From Actinoplanes sp. TBRC 11911 (lineage in GTDB: Bacteria > Actinomycetota > Actinomycetes > Mycobacteriales > Micromonosporaceae), in the NCBI RefSeq assembly GCF_012933445.1, contig NZ_JABBNC010000026.1, forward strand, positions 1 to 64,000: a DNA stretch of 64,000 nt, written 5' to 3'. Under the pieces are notes generated by a model. The model was not told where the DNA came from and did no database searches. It saw only the letters and a list, made by a program, of their open reading frames with translations. A program made the translations under genes and the position numbers. Shown piece by piece: positions 14,959 through 24,819 of this stretch; the stretch's first letter is position 1; each line of letters starts with the position of its first letter.

Positions 14959-17714
14959 GTGCTCTCCCCTCCAAGGACTAGCCGGGCGCGCGCGGGTTCG
15001 ACCGCCTGCCGCGCGTCGAGCGTGGCGGGCGCGAGGCGGCCGCGGCGGATCGCCTTCGTGATCTCGACGACGACCGGAAGCAGCAGGGCGAGGCCGATGC
15101 AGGCCAGCCACTGCAGGCCGGTCAGCGGCTGGGTCAGCAGGCTGTTCTGCAGGAAGTCCAGCCGGGTCGCCAGGACCACGAAGCCGGCCGGGATCAAGCC
15201 GATCGCCACGGCCTTGAGGATCGGCGGCAACAGTCCGCTCGCCGGGTCGCGCCGGTTGGTCAGCGCGTTGCCGACGGTGCCGAGACCCATCACCACGAAC
15301 GCCATCGTCATGGCCGCGCTGGGTCCGTCCGTACGGGGCTGGTCCGGGCCGGCCACGAGCGGGATCAGGGCGGCGACGAACAACACGCTGGCGTACAGCA
15401 GCCAGTACAGGACCGTCGTGCGGTTGGTGAGCGGGACCTTCGGGTCGCGGGGCGGACGGTTCATCACCTGCGGGTCGCCGGGATCCACCGCGATGATCAC
15501 GACGCCGATGGCGGTGGCGAAGAAGAACAGGTAGAGCACCATCGACGGGGTGAGGGCCACGCCGTCGTTGATGTTGAACGCGGTGGCCGCCACGAAGAGC
15601 AGCACCAGCGCCAGCAGCTGCGTCATCTGGTACCGCACGTACGCGACGATCTTCTCGTAGACGCGGCGGCCGATCTCGATCGCGTGGACCAGCGTGCCGA
15701 AGTTGTCGTCGGTGAGGATCATCCGGGCGGCCTGCTTGGTGACCTCGCTGCCGCTGCCCATCGCCACCCCGATGTCGGCTTGTTTGAGCGCCGCGGCGTC
15801 GTTGACGGCGTCGCCGGTCATCGCGACGATCAGGCCCTGTGCCTGCAGCGAACGGGCCAGGCGCAGTTTGTCCTCGGGCGAGACCCGGCCGAACACGTGC
15901 AGTTCCGGCAGCCGGCGGGCCAGGTCGTCGTCGGACAGCTCGCGCAGCTCCCGGCCGCTGATCGCGCCCGCGCCGAGGCCGAGCGTCGCGCCGATGGCCT
16001 TGGCGGTGACGGCGTAGTCGCCGGTGATCATCCGGACGTCGATGCCGGCCCGTAGCGCGATCCGCACGGCCTACTTCGCCTCCGCGCGCAGCGGGTCGAT
16101 GATCCCGACCATGCCGACGAAGCCGAGCTCGCGGGTCAGCGACATCGGGTCGTTGGTGAGCGCGCCACCCTCGTCCGCCTCGATGATGCGGGCGGCGAAG
16201 GCCAGCACCCGCAGGCCCTTCTCGGCCATCCGGCGGTTCGCCGCCTCGATGTCGGCGGCGGCCTGGCCGATCGGCACCTGGCTGCCGCTCAACGGGCCGC
16301 CGGCCTGCGAGCAGCGTGCGAGCACCACGTCCGGCGCGCCCTTGACCAGGGCGATGACCTGCTTGCGGCCGTCCGAGGCGTACCGGTGGAAGGTGGCCAT
16401 GAATTTGTACTCGGAGTCGAACGGCACCTCGGCCAGGCGCGGGTAGGCCCGCCGGGTCTCCGCCGCGTCGACGCCGAGTTTGGCCGCGAGCACGACCAGC
16501 GCCGCCTCGGTGGGATCGCCGACCACCGTGCCGTCGTCGCCGACCGTCGCGTCGCTGTCCAGGGCGAGGCCGAGAGCGAGCCGGGAGAAGTCCGGTACCG
16601 GCGTACCGGCCACCGAGGTGATAGCGCCCGATTTGCGGTATCCGAGGCCGTCGACGGTGAACCAGGAGCCACCGGCGTACAGGGTCGAGACCATCATCTC
16701 GTTCATGGTCAGCGTGCCGGTCTTGTCGGTGTTGATGGCGCTGGTGGCGCCCAGCGTCTCGACGTCGGTGAGGTTCTTGACGATGGCCTTCGACGCCGCC
16801 AGGTTCTTCGCGCCGTAGGAGAGCAGGCCGGCGACGAACGCCGGAAGGCCGGTGGGGATGGCCGAGATCGCCATCGCGCTGCCCAGCAGCAGGAGCTGAT
16901 CGAGCTCCAGGCCGCGGATCCAGCCCACCACCACGATGAACGCGACGGCGGTCCAGGCGATGACGCCGAGCACCTTGGTCAGCGAGTCGAGCTCGCGCTG
17001 CAGCGGGGACCGGGTCCGCTTCACCTCGGTCAGCATGGTGGCGATGCGGCCCATCTCGGTCTGCATGCCGGTGGCCGTGACCACGACCGTCGCCGTCCCC
17101 CGGGTCACCGACGTGTTCTGGAAGACCATGTCGGTACGGTCGCCCAGCGCCACGTCGCCGGCCGCGAGGGTGCTGCCGTCCTTGGCGACCGGTGCGCTCT
17201 CCCCGGTCAGCGCGGCCTCCTGCACCTCGAGGGTCGCCGATCGCAGGATGCGCCCGTCGGCCGGGACCAGGTCACCGGCCTCGAGCCGGACGATGTCGCC
17301 GGGCACCAGGTCGACGGCCGGTACGGCGGTGAGCGCGCCGTCGCGGACCACTCTGGCCTCGGGCACCTGCATCTTCGACAGCGCGTCCACACTGGCGCGG
17401 GCGGCCAGCTCCTGGCGGGCGCCGAGCACGACGTTCAGCAGCACCAGCAGACCGACGATCACCGCGGTCGAGAACTCGCCGATGACCAGGCTGACCGCGA
17501 CCACCGCGAGCAGCATGATGTTCATGGTGTCGCGCAGCTGCTTGAGCGCGACGGCCCACACCGAGGGCGGCTTCTCGCCGGTGATGCGGTTGGGGCCGTA
17601 ACGGCTCAGCCGCGCGGACGCCTCCGCCGCGCCGAGCCCCTGGTCCGGGTCGCTGTCCATCGCCTTGACCACGTCGGCGACCTCGCTGGAGAACCAGGTC
17701 GTGGTCACGTGCAC
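14955..17714 (-). pseudogene. P-type cation-transporting ATPase, split by one in-frame amber codon
   Basis: Read through, this is a 919-codon P-type ATPase: actuator motif TGESAPVAK, phosphorylation motif DKTGT (Asp330), nucleotide-domain segments, hinge GDAVNDAAALKQADIGVAMG and six C-terminal membrane segments. Codon 548 (16071-16073) is TAG between ...DPLRAEAK and AVRIALRAG, where relatives continue uninterrupted in the same frame. A single substitution of GAG or CAG explains it. The M4 ion-site motif is also odd: IPTGLPA replaces IPEGLPA, so the membrane Glu of Ca2+/Na+ pumps is missing. The halves could be a pseudogene, two polypeptides (GTG at 16067) or a sequencing error. It lies between two PPK2 genes with 5-nt and overlapping junctions. 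Confidence 0.85.
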
Positions 17715-17719
17715 CCCTC

Positions 17720-18604
17720 TCAGCCGGTGAACTTGCCGCTGCGCAGGCGCTCGGCGCGCATCAGCGCGAGCTCGTCCGCGCCGGAGACGACGATTCGCGG
17801 GTCCGGCGCGAAGTCGAGGCCGGGATCGCGGTCCTTGTAGTCGACCGCGTTCAGGATGACCTTCATCGTGTTCAGCCGGGCGCTCTGCTTGTCGCTGGAC
17901 CGCACGATCACCCAGGGTGCCGCCCGGATGTCGGTGCGCACGAGCATCTCGTACTTGTGGTTGGTGAAGTCGTCCCAGCGGTCCTGGGCCTGCAGGTCGA
18001 TCTCACTGAGCTTCCACTGCCGCAGCGGATCGGTGAGCCGGCGCTCGAAACGGCGGGCCTGCTGCTCCCGGGTCACGCTGAAGTACAGCTTGACGAGCAC
18101 GGTGCCCTGGCGTACGAGATCCTTCTCGAAGCCGGTGACGCCGCGCAGGAAGTTCTGATATTCCTGGCGGCTGCAGAAGCCGAAGACGCGCTCGACCATC
18201 GCGCGGTTGTACCAGCTGCGGTCGAAGAGAACGATCTCGCCGCCGATCGGGAACTGCGCGACGTAGCGCTGGAAGTACCACTGGGACCGCTGCTCCTCGG
18301 TGGGCCGGCCGAGGGCGACCACCCGGTAGTGCTTCTCGTTCATGAACCGGGTGACGCGCCGGATCGCCCCGCCCTTGCCGGCCGCGTCCCGCCCCTCGAA
18401 CAGCACGATCATGCGTAAGTTCTCGCGTTCCAGGTGACGCTGCAGCTTGAGCAGTTCGACCTGCCACGGGCGGAGTCCGCGTTCGGCCTTGTGCTTGCGC
18501 GACAGCGCGGTCCGCTCCTGCCGCAACGCGGCGAGCTCGCGCATCGCTTCCTGATACGCGGCGAGGAGATCGGCCGGCTCCCCCGGTGGCTGTGTGCTCG
18601 GCAT
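17720..18604 (-). CDS. ppk2: Polyphosphate kinase 2 (PPK2 class I-like), copy 2
   Basis: A 294-residue PPK2 and first gene of the PPK2-ATPase-PPK2 unit. Walker A FEGRDAAGKGG, the lid/Walker B VLFDRSWYNRAMVE and conserved QWYFQRYVAQFP and WKLSEIDLQAQDRW are all present. It has a ~70-residue N-terminal helical extension and a distinctive C-terminal tail (RIVVSGADELALMRAERL) not found in copy 1, so the copies are diverged paralogues rather than a recent duplication. The ATG at 18604 follows GGAGGAG. The stop is 5 nt from the ATPase start. It likely converts polyphosphate to nucleoside triphosphate, or the reverse, beside an ATP-consuming pump. Confidence 0.92.
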   Translation of the reverse strand: MPSTQPPGEPADLLAAYQEAMRELAALRQERTALSRKHKAERGLRPWQVELLKLQRHLERENLRMIVLFEGRDAAGKGGAIRRVTRFMNEKHYRVVALGRPTEEQRSQWYFQRYVAQFPIGGEIVLFDRSWYNRAMVERVFGFCSRQEYQNFLRGVTGFEKDLVRQGTVLVKLYFSVTREQQARRFERRLTDPLRQWKLSEIDLQAQDRWDDFTNHKYEMLVRTDIRAAPWVIVRSSDKQSARLNTMKVILNAVDYKDRDPGLDFAPDPRIVVSGADELALMRAERLRSGKFTG

Positions 18605-18810
18605 CCGCCCTCCTCCACGATCATGTCGAACGGCGACCCCTCGCCCGGCGCATATCTGACAGTCCTGCCGGTGCCCGGCGCCTGCCTCATCCGGCAGGGG
18701 TGACTCGACCCCGATGATCATCAGTTCCGGCCGGACGACGTGCCCTCGCTGGTGTGGTCGGGGATGCAGACGGCCACGGCCGGGCGGCCGACGATTGCTC
18801 GAACGTCCGA

Positions 18811-19851
18811 TCAGTGACGCCCGGCGCGAACGCGCAAGGTCTCCTTCGGCGACTGGCCGTACGTCATCCGGTGCTGGTGCGCGAAACGCGTCAAATTGCC
18901 GAAGCCCCAGCGGTACGCGATGGCCGAGACGGTGTCCTGCCCCGGATCGGCGGCCCGCAGGTCGGCGTGCGCCCGCTCGAGGCGTACCGACCGCAGATAG
19001 GCCATCGGCGCGACGCCCAGGTGCCGCTGGAATCCCTCTTGGAGGGTGCGCACGCTCACGTTGCAGCGACGGGCCAGCTCCGCGGTGGTCAGCGGCAGTT
19101 GCGGCCGGGCGTGCATGATGTCGACGGCGGTCCGCACCGCGGCCGGCGGGATCGGCTCGGCGGCCCGGTCGAGGGCCTGCCGGAACGCCGGGTTGCTCAC
19201 CGTGCAGAAGCCGGTGACGAGGCTTTCCACGAACGGCATCGCGGTCATCGGGCGGTGCAGCACGCTGTCCGGGTCGTCGAGCTGATCGCGGAGCACGCGC
19301 AGCATGCCCAGCCAGCTCCGGCCCGGGCCGGTACGAAGATCGAAGCTGGGGTCGAACCCGGCACCACCCCCGCGCAGCGCCTCGGCCAGCGTCCGGTCGA
19401 CGACGCCGCCGTCGATCCGCAGGGCGAGGTTGCGGGTGCCGGCCACCCACCGGGTGACGACGGTCTCGCCGACCGGCCCGGACACCGAGGCGGTCTCGGT
19501 GGTGGCGGTGACGTCGATGCCGCGGTGCCGGGACCGGACAGCGCCGGACAACGGGACGTTGACGTAGTAACCGGTGCGGAGTTCGGCGAAGTCGAGGCGT
19601 ACGTCGGTGTGGTGGGTGATCTCGGCCAGGGTGAGCGGGCCGACCTGCGTCAGCCGGTAGTCGAGGTCGAAGCCGCGGCCGGGGTCGAGCTGCTCGACCG
19701 TGTGCGGGAAGAAGACGCCGTGGCAGACGTCGGCGGCGTTGTCGCGGGACGTCAGGCGGCCGCGCTGCCCGGGTTGCGCGGCGAACTGGTCGGCTCCCAT
19801 CGGGCCATGGTGCCTGCTCAGCGCGGTGTGCGGCCGCATGAGCCCGCTCAC
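18811..19851 (-). CDS. AraC-family regulator with AraC_binding_2-type sensor
   Basis: A 346-residue regulator. Residues ~40-210 form the cupin-like effector domain seen in AraC/XylS proteins of aromatic catabolism (DLDYRLTQVGPLTLAEI, then YYVNVPLSG). The C-terminal ~100 residues hold two helix-turn-helices: TAELARRCNVSVRTLQEGF and the AIAYRWGFGNLTRFAHQHR signature. GTG 19851 is the longest start; ATGs at 19839 and 19800 are possible and neither has a clear ribosome site. It is divergent from the StyA-like monooxygenase, so activation of that gene by an aromatic inducer is a reasonable guess. Confidence 0.85.
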   Translation of the reverse strand: MSGLMRPHTALSRHHGPMGADQFAAQPGQRGRLTSRDNAADVCHGVFFPHTVEQLDPGRGFDLDYRLTQVGPLTLAEITHHTDVRLDFAELRTGYYVNVPLSGAVRSRHRGIDVTATTETASVSGPVGETVVTRWVAGTRNLALRIDGGVVDRTLAEALRGGGAGFDPSFDLRTGPGRSWLGMLRVLRDQLDDPDSVLHRPMTAMPFVESLVTGFCTVSNPAFRQALDRAAEPIPPAAVRTAVDIMHARPQLPLTTAELARRCNVSVRTLQEGFQRHLGVAPMAYLRSVRLERAHADLRAADPGQDTVSAIAYRWGFGNLTRFAHQHRMTYGQSPKETLRVRAGRH

Positions 19852-19927
19852 AGGGGCCCGCGTTCCCGGACGAAAGTTCGCGCTCAGCGGTTAGTCCGGG
19901 CGCTCCGGCATGGATTTTCTTGAACCC

Positions 19928-21166
19928 ATGACGTCAAGACGGATCGCCATCGTCGGGGCCGGCCAGTCCGGCCTGCTGCTGGGGCTGGGACTGCGGGCAA
20001 ACGGATACGACGTGACAATAGTGGCCGACAAGCGGGCCGAGGAGGTTCGTTCGGGACCGCTGCTGTCGAGTCAGCTCGTGTTCGGGCCGGCCATCGCGCT
20101 GGAGCGGCAGCTCGGCGTGCATTTCTGGCCCGGCGACGTGGCCGCGGTCACCGAGATCTCGTTCACCGCGGCGGTCGCACCCGGCGCTCCGGAGCCGGCC
20201 ATCGCGTGGTCGGCCGGCCTGGCCGCCCCCGCGCAGGGAGTGGATCAGCGGCTCAAGGTCGCGGCCTGGATGACCGAGTACACCCGGCGCGGCGGCGAGA
20301 TCCGCTACCAGAAAGCGACACTGGACGATATCGAGGGATTCGCCCGCGAATTTGACCTCGTCGTCGTCGCGGCCGGACGCGGACCGCAATTCGAGCGGCT
20401 TTTCCCGCGCGACGACGCACTGTCGCCCTATCGACAGGCCCAGCGATTTGTCGCCGCCCTGCAGATGCGCGTGCCCGACGACGATCCGATCCCGGCCAGC
20501 CTGCGATTCTCCCAGAGCCCGGCCGGCGAGGTCGGCATCATTCCGGCGCTCACCGTCGAGGGGCGCGCGCTGGGCATGGGATTGTTCGCCGTTCCGGGCG
20601 GCCCGATGGACGTGTGGGACGGCGTCTCCGATACCGAGCAGCATTTCGAGCTCGTCCGGAAATTGCTGCGCGACCAATTCCCCTGGCGTGCCGAGATCAT
20701 CGAGCGGGCCGAGCCGTTGTCCAGCCTGCGCGGCCGCATCACGCCGACCGTGCGGCACCCGGTCGGCACGCTGCCGTCCGGCGCGAAGGTCCTCGCCCTC
20801 GGCGACACGGCGGTGACCAACGACCCGCTCGCCGGGCAGGGCGCCAACCTGGCCGCGTACGCCGCACGGTCGTACGCCTCGGTCATCCTGGAGCAGGGCG
20901 ACCGCGCGTTCGACGAGGGGTTCATGCGGGCCTCGTTCGCCCGTTTCTGGACGGTGGGCCGGTACGCGACGCGGTTCAGCAACGACCTGCTGGCCCCGCC
21001 GGCCGCGCACATGCCGGCGCTGTTCCAGACCGCGCAGGTCGTGCCCGAGGTCGCGCGCCGGTTCGTGGGCGTCTTCGAGAACCCGGCGACGTACACGGAG
21101 TGGGCCACCGACGGGACCGCGGCGATGCGGTATCTCGAGGAGGCCAGGGCCCGCGCTCGGGGGTGA
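19928..21166 (+). CDS. StyA-like (styrene/indole) FAD monooxygenase
   Basis: A 412-residue group E flavoprotein monooxygenase-like protein. The FAD Rossmann motif is RRIAIVGAGQSGLLLGLGL; the middle holds the StyA-type substrate-binding region (SSQLVFGPAIALERQLGVHFW, kept here in short form), and LALGDTAVTNDPLAGQGAN is the second FAD contact. These enzymes epoxidise styrene or oxidise indole using FADH2 from a separate StyB reductase. No reductase gene lies beside it, so FADH2 must come from elsewhere. The ATG at 19928 aligns with the family start; an ATG 18 nt upstream is the alternative. It is divergent from an AraC regulator. Confidence 0.82.
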   Translation: MTSRRIAIVGAGQSGLLLGLGLRANGYDVTIVADKRAEEVRSGPLLSSQLVFGPAIALERQLGVHFWPGDVAAVTEISFTAAVAPGAPEPAIAWSAGLAAPAQGVDQRLKVAAWMTEYTRRGGEIRYQKATLDDIEGFAREFDLVVVAAGRGPQFERLFPRDDALSPYRQAQRFVAALQMRVPDDDPIPASLRFSQSPAGEVGIIPALTVEGRALGMGLFAVPGGPMDVWDGVSDTEQHFELVRKLLRDQFPWRAEIIERAEPLSSLRGRITPTVRHPVGTLPSGAKVLALGDTAVTNDPLAGQGANLAAYAARSYASVILEQGDRAFDEGFMRASFARFWTVGRYATRFSNDLLAPPAAHMPALFQTAQVVPEVARRFVGVFENPATYTEWATDGTAAMRYLEEARARARG

Positions 21167-21240
21167 GCCGCGGGCGGCCGGCGTGCTCGCACCAGGCGCG
21201 CGACCGCGCCACGACTGCCGAGAGGATCGGTAGCGAGCCG

Positions 21241-23535
21241 TCACCGCAACGCGGGGGTGGCCCGCCATCGGTCGAACTCGTCGCCGGGGATCGGCCGGGA
21301 CAGGTGGTAGCCCTGCGCGATGTCGCACCCGTACCCGGCCAGCGTGCTCAGGGCCTCGGCGGTTTCGACACCCTCGGCGACCGTACGAAGGCCCAGGTTG
21401 TGGCCGAGGTCGACGACGCTGTGCACGATGAGCCGGCTGCTGCGGTCGTCGGCCATGGCCATCACGAACGAGCGGTCGATCTTGAGTTCGTCGACCGGCA
21501 GGTCCTTGAGGTGCGCGAGGCTGGTGTAGCCGGCACCGAAGTCGTCGATGGATATCTGGATTCCGCGGCCGCGCAGGCGATGCAGGATCTGCGCGGCAAA
21601 GGCCGGTTCGACCATCACCGCGGATTCGGTGATCTCCAGGGTGAGCAGCTCGGCGGGCACCTGATGAGCGTCGAGCAGTTCGGCGACCTCGCGGTCGAGG
21701 TTGTCGTCGAGCAGGCTGCGCGCCGACAGGTTGACCGAGATCTGCAGCGGATGCCCGTCGGTCAGCCAGCGCCGCGCCCGGGCCAGGGCGAGGTTCAGGA
21801 CCCGGGTGGTCAGCGGGCCGATCAGCCCGCTGTGCTCGGCCGCCGGGATGAACGCGTCCGGCGCGAGCAGGCCCCGGGTTGGGTGCTGCCACCGCACCAG
21901 CGCCTCGGCCCCGCGGATCGTGCCGTCGGCGAGCGCCGCCTGCGGCTGGTAGTGCAGCACCAGCTCGTCGTCGTCCAGCCCGCGGCGCAGGTCGGCGAGC
22001 AGCGCCAGCCGTTGCGGGCTGTTCCCGTCCACCGCCGGGTCGTAGACGCTGACGCCCTGCCCGGTCTGCTTGGCGTGGTACATGGCGACGTCGGCGCGCC
22101 GGAACAGGGTGGGCGTGTCCCGCCCGTGCACCCCGGACACCGCCACGCCGACGCTCGCCTCGACGTGCAGGGTGAGCTGGTCCAGCTGGAACGGGGCCTT
22201 CAGGGTGGCGCGCAGCGACTCGGCCACCGCGACGGCGTCGCGGACGGTGCCGGCGCCGGGCAGCAGCACGGCGAACTCGTCGCCGCCGAGCCGGGCGACC
22301 GTGTCCGTCTCCCGCAGCGCCCCGGTCAGGCGCGGGCCGACCTGGTGGAGCACCTCGTCGCCGACGTGGTGCCCGAGCGTGTCGTTGATCTCCTTGAACC
22401 GGTCCAGGTCGATCAGCAGCAGCCCGGTCGCCGGACCGCCGTGCTCCGCGCGCAGGCAGTGGTCGAGGCGGGTGCCCAGCAGCGCCCGGTTCGGCAGTCC
22501 GGTCAGGGCGTCGTGGGTCGCCTGGTGCAGCATCTCCTTCTGCAGGGCCTGGCGCTCGGTCACGTCGTGCGCCGTCAGCACCGTCCCGCCGACCGAGGGC
22601 TCCTGGGTCAGGTCCTGGATCGAGAGTTCGAAGTGGCGCCAGCGGCCTTCCCGGCCGAGGCGGGCCGGCGCGGTCGCGTCGGGCTGCGGCAGGGCGGCCA
22701 GCACGGCGTCGCGGTCGTCCGGGTGCACCAGGTCGCTCAGGTCGGCCCCGAGCGGGTCCAGCGCCAGGTCGTCGCGGATGAACCGCTCCGCGGCCGGACT
22801 CAGGTAGCGCATCCGCCGGTCGGCGCCCAGCACCATCACCAGATCGGCCGAGCGGTCCACCAGCGCCCGGTAGCGCGCGCCGAGCCGCTGTTCCTCGCGC
22901 CGCTGGATGTCGGCGCGGACCCGGCGGCGCTGGATGAGCGCGGCCGCGCCGAGCGACGCGATCACGGTCGCGAGCACGCCCGCGTCGCCGGCCCGCTGCG
23001 CCTCCGCCGCGCGCCGGCGCAGCCACTGCGTCTGCTCGTCGAGCTCGTCGATCACCGCGTCGAACCGCGGATCGACCTCGGTCTCGTCGATCTCCTCAGC
23101 CTCGGCGTCGTCGCCCGCCGTCAGCAGCGCCAATTCTTCCGTCAGGGCGCCCAGGTACGCCTCGTGCAAGCTCGCCAGCCGCACGCCCCGACCGGCCGGC
23201 AGCCCGTAGCGGACGGCGTCGGCACCCAGCGCGCGAGCCCGGCCGGCCGACTCCAGCAGCTCGGGAGCGACCGTGCCGGCGGCCACCCGCCCGCTGATCG
23301 CCCGCCACTCCAGCCCGTCCTGCAGCCGTAGCTCGGCGACCATCCCGCGCAGCGCGAGCCGGCCCTCGATCGCCCGCTCACCCGCGTGCTTGAAGGACAG
23401 CGTCAGCCCGGCGGCGACCGTCGCCAGCGCCCCCAGCGTGAGCAGGGACAGCAACGCCCCGGCACGGGAGCGGCGCACCGCAGCCCAGCGCCCGCCGCGT
23501 CCCCGGAACGCGCGCCCCGGACCGGAAGTGGTCAC
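21241..23535 (-). CDS. Membrane PAS-GGDEF-EAL cyclic-di-GMP protein
   Basis: A 764-residue protein with an N-terminal membrane segment (LLSLLTLGALATVAAGL), an extracytoplasmic helical region with an acidic patch, a second hydrophobic segment, then a PAS domain (YRALVDRSADLVMVLG), an intact GGDEF (LGGDEFAVLLPG) and an intact EAL (GAEALVRWQHPTRG, DDFGAGYTSLAHLKDLP, ETAEALSTLAGYGCD). Both catalytic sets look competent, so it may make and degrade c-di-GMP under a sensory input. GTG 23535 is the preferred start; ATG 23613 would extend it into the promoter of the divergent GGDEF gene. Confidence 0.87.
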   Translation of the reverse strand: MTTSGPGRAFRGRGGRWAAVRRSRAGALLSLLTLGALATVAAGLTLSFKHAGERAIEGRLALRGMVAELRLQDGLEWRAISGRVAAGTVAPELLESAGRARALGADAVRYGLPAGRGVRLASLHEAYLGALTEELALLTAGDDAEAEEIDETEVDPRFDAVIDELDEQTQWLRRRAAEAQRAGDAGVLATVIASLGAAALIQRRRVRADIQRREEQRLGARYRALVDRSADLVMVLGADRRMRYLSPAAERFIRDDLALDPLGADLSDLVHPDDRDAVLAALPQPDATAPARLGREGRWRHFELSIQDLTQEPSVGGTVLTAHDVTERQALQKEMLHQATHDALTGLPNRALLGTRLDHCLRAEHGGPATGLLLIDLDRFKEINDTLGHHVGDEVLHQVGPRLTGALRETDTVARLGGDEFAVLLPGAGTVRDAVAVAESLRATLKAPFQLDQLTLHVEASVGVAVSGVHGRDTPTLFRRADVAMYHAKQTGQGVSVYDPAVDGNSPQRLALLADLRRGLDDDELVLHYQPQAALADGTIRGAEALVRWQHPTRGLLAPDAFIPAAEHSGLIGPLTTRVLNLALARARRWLTDGHPLQISVNLSARSLLDDNLDREVAELLDAHQVPAELLTLEITESAVMVEPAFAAQILHRLRGRGIQISIDDFGAGYTSLAHLKDLPVDELKIDRSFVMAMADDRSSRLIVHSVVDLGHNLGLRTVAEGVETAEALSTLAGYGCDIAQGYHLSRPIPGDEFDRWRATPALR

Positions 23536-23616
23536 ACCTGCCCTATCGGCCGCCGCCGGGACCCGGTTAACAACGGCCACGCTCAAAGCGCCGGAGCTTC
23601 TGCCGACAAGCATGAT

Positions 23617-24735
23617 GTGACCGTTCGACGGCTGTTCGCGCTGGTCGTCGGCCGCGGCGCCGGGGAGTCGGCGGAGCTCCGCGAGGCGCGCCTGCGGACC
23701 CTGCCGGACACCTGGCTGCTGATGGTGGCGACCATCTTCTGGAGCCAGGCGGGCGGCTGGTACGTGCTGGCCCTGACCGGCCGCCGCTGGGCGGTGCTGT
23801 GGATCGTCGCCGACGCCGCCCTCGAGGCCGCACGCGTGGTCCTCAAGACGCGGCACCACCGTGGCCACGCGCAACAGACACCACAGCTGTATCAGGCGAT
23901 GGCGACGGTCAACATCGTGTGGTTCCTGGTGACCGCCGTCGCGATCACCGCGCTGCTGCGGCTCGGCGATCCCGGCATGCTGGTGCTGGGCACCATGCTG
24001 GCGGTCGGGTGGATGGGCGTCGTCGCGTCCCGGTACGCCGCGTTCCCCCGCCTCGGGGCCGGCCTGCTGTATCTGCTCGGTGCCGCCGCCACCGCGGGTT
24101 TCCTGTTCTCGCCGGACCTGGGGGTGATGGCGATCCTGACGCCCGGCGCCCCGGTCGCCTACCAGTTGCTGCTGCGGCAGAACTACATGATCCTGATGGA
24201 GGCGATCACCGCCCGCGAGGAGAACCTGCACCTGTCCATGCACGATCCGCTGACCGGCCTGCCCAACCGGCTGCTGCTGCGGGAACGGCTGGCGGCGCTG
24301 CTCAAGGACCAGCACGGGCGTACGGGCGGAGTTGCCGTGCTCTGTCTGGATCTCGACGGGTTCAAACCGGTGAACGACCGTTACGGGCACGCCGGTGGTG
24401 ACTGGCTCCTACGCAGTGTCGCCGCCCGGCTGCGCACGGCCGTACGGGAGATCGATCTGGTCTGTCGCACCGGCGGCGACGAATTCGTGGTCCTGCTGCC
24501 GGAGGCCGGGCGGGCCGACGCCGTCCACATCGCCGAGCGGCTGATCGCGTCCTGCCGTGAACCGCACGACGTGGGCGGCACCGCGATGGTGCGCGTCGGA
24601 CTCAGCGTCGGGATCGCCCTCGCGCCCGAGCACGGCCGGGACATCGACGAGCTGTTGTCCTTCGCCGACGATGCGCTCTACTCGTCGAAGCGCGGGTCCA
24701 AGGGCGTCTGGACGCTACATTCGAGCGACGCCTGA
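23617..24735 (+). CDS. Membrane diguanylate cyclase (GGDEF)
   Basis: A 372-residue protein with about five to six membrane segments (residues ~30-190) followed by a GGDEF domain that begins at HDPLTGLPNRLLLRERL and has the active-site loop RTGGDEFVVLLPE. No RxxD inhibitory site upstream of GGDEF is evident by eye. It should make cyclic di-GMP in response to an unknown membrane signal. The GTG start is chosen because upstream residues are low-complexity Arg/Gly sequence from the divergent gene. It is divergently paired with the GGDEF-EAL gene over about 80 nt. Confidence 0.85.
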   Translation: MTVRRLFALVVGRGAGESAELREARLRTLPDTWLLMVATIFWSQAGGWYVLALTGRRWAVLWIVADAALEAARVVLKTRHHRGHAQQTPQLYQAMATVNIVWFLVTAVAITALLRLGDPGMLVLGTMLAVGWMGVVASRYAAFPRLGAGLLYLLGAAATAGFLFSPDLGVMAILTPGAPVAYQLLLRQNYMILMEAITAREENLHLSMHDPLTGLPNRLLLRERLAALLKDQHGRTGGVAVLCLDLDGFKPVNDRYGHAGGDWLLRSVAARLRTAVREIDLVCRTGGDEFVVLLPEAGRADAVHIAERLIASCREPHDVGGTAMVRVGLSVGIALAPEHGRDIDELLSFADDALYSSKRGSKGVWTLHSSDA

Positions 24736-24768
24736 GCCGTCGCGGGTGGAAGATCTCCGGCCTTGCGG

Positions 24769-24800
24769 GATCATCGTATACAACATACGCTCCGATGATC
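24769..24800 (+). promoter_or_regulatory. GntR-type operator in the ABC/GGT operon promoter
   Basis: TCGTATACAA at 24774-24783 fits the FCD/GntR consensus TNGTNNACNA and is nearly identical to TTGTATACGA in front of the GntR gene at 32778. It lies within an 8-bp inverted repeat, GATCATCG (24769-24776) and CGATGATC (24793-24800). The ribosome site AGGAG (24809-24813) and ATG follow. This links the regulator at the operon's far end to its promoter. Confidence 0.65.
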
Positions 24801-24819
24801 GTCAATATAGGAGCCCGTC

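Noticed and set aside
19934..23026. 1030-codon open frame on the minus strand across the StyA and GGDEF-EAL genes
   Set aside because: It spans two real genes on opposite strands and has no domain; a typical high-GC spurious frame.
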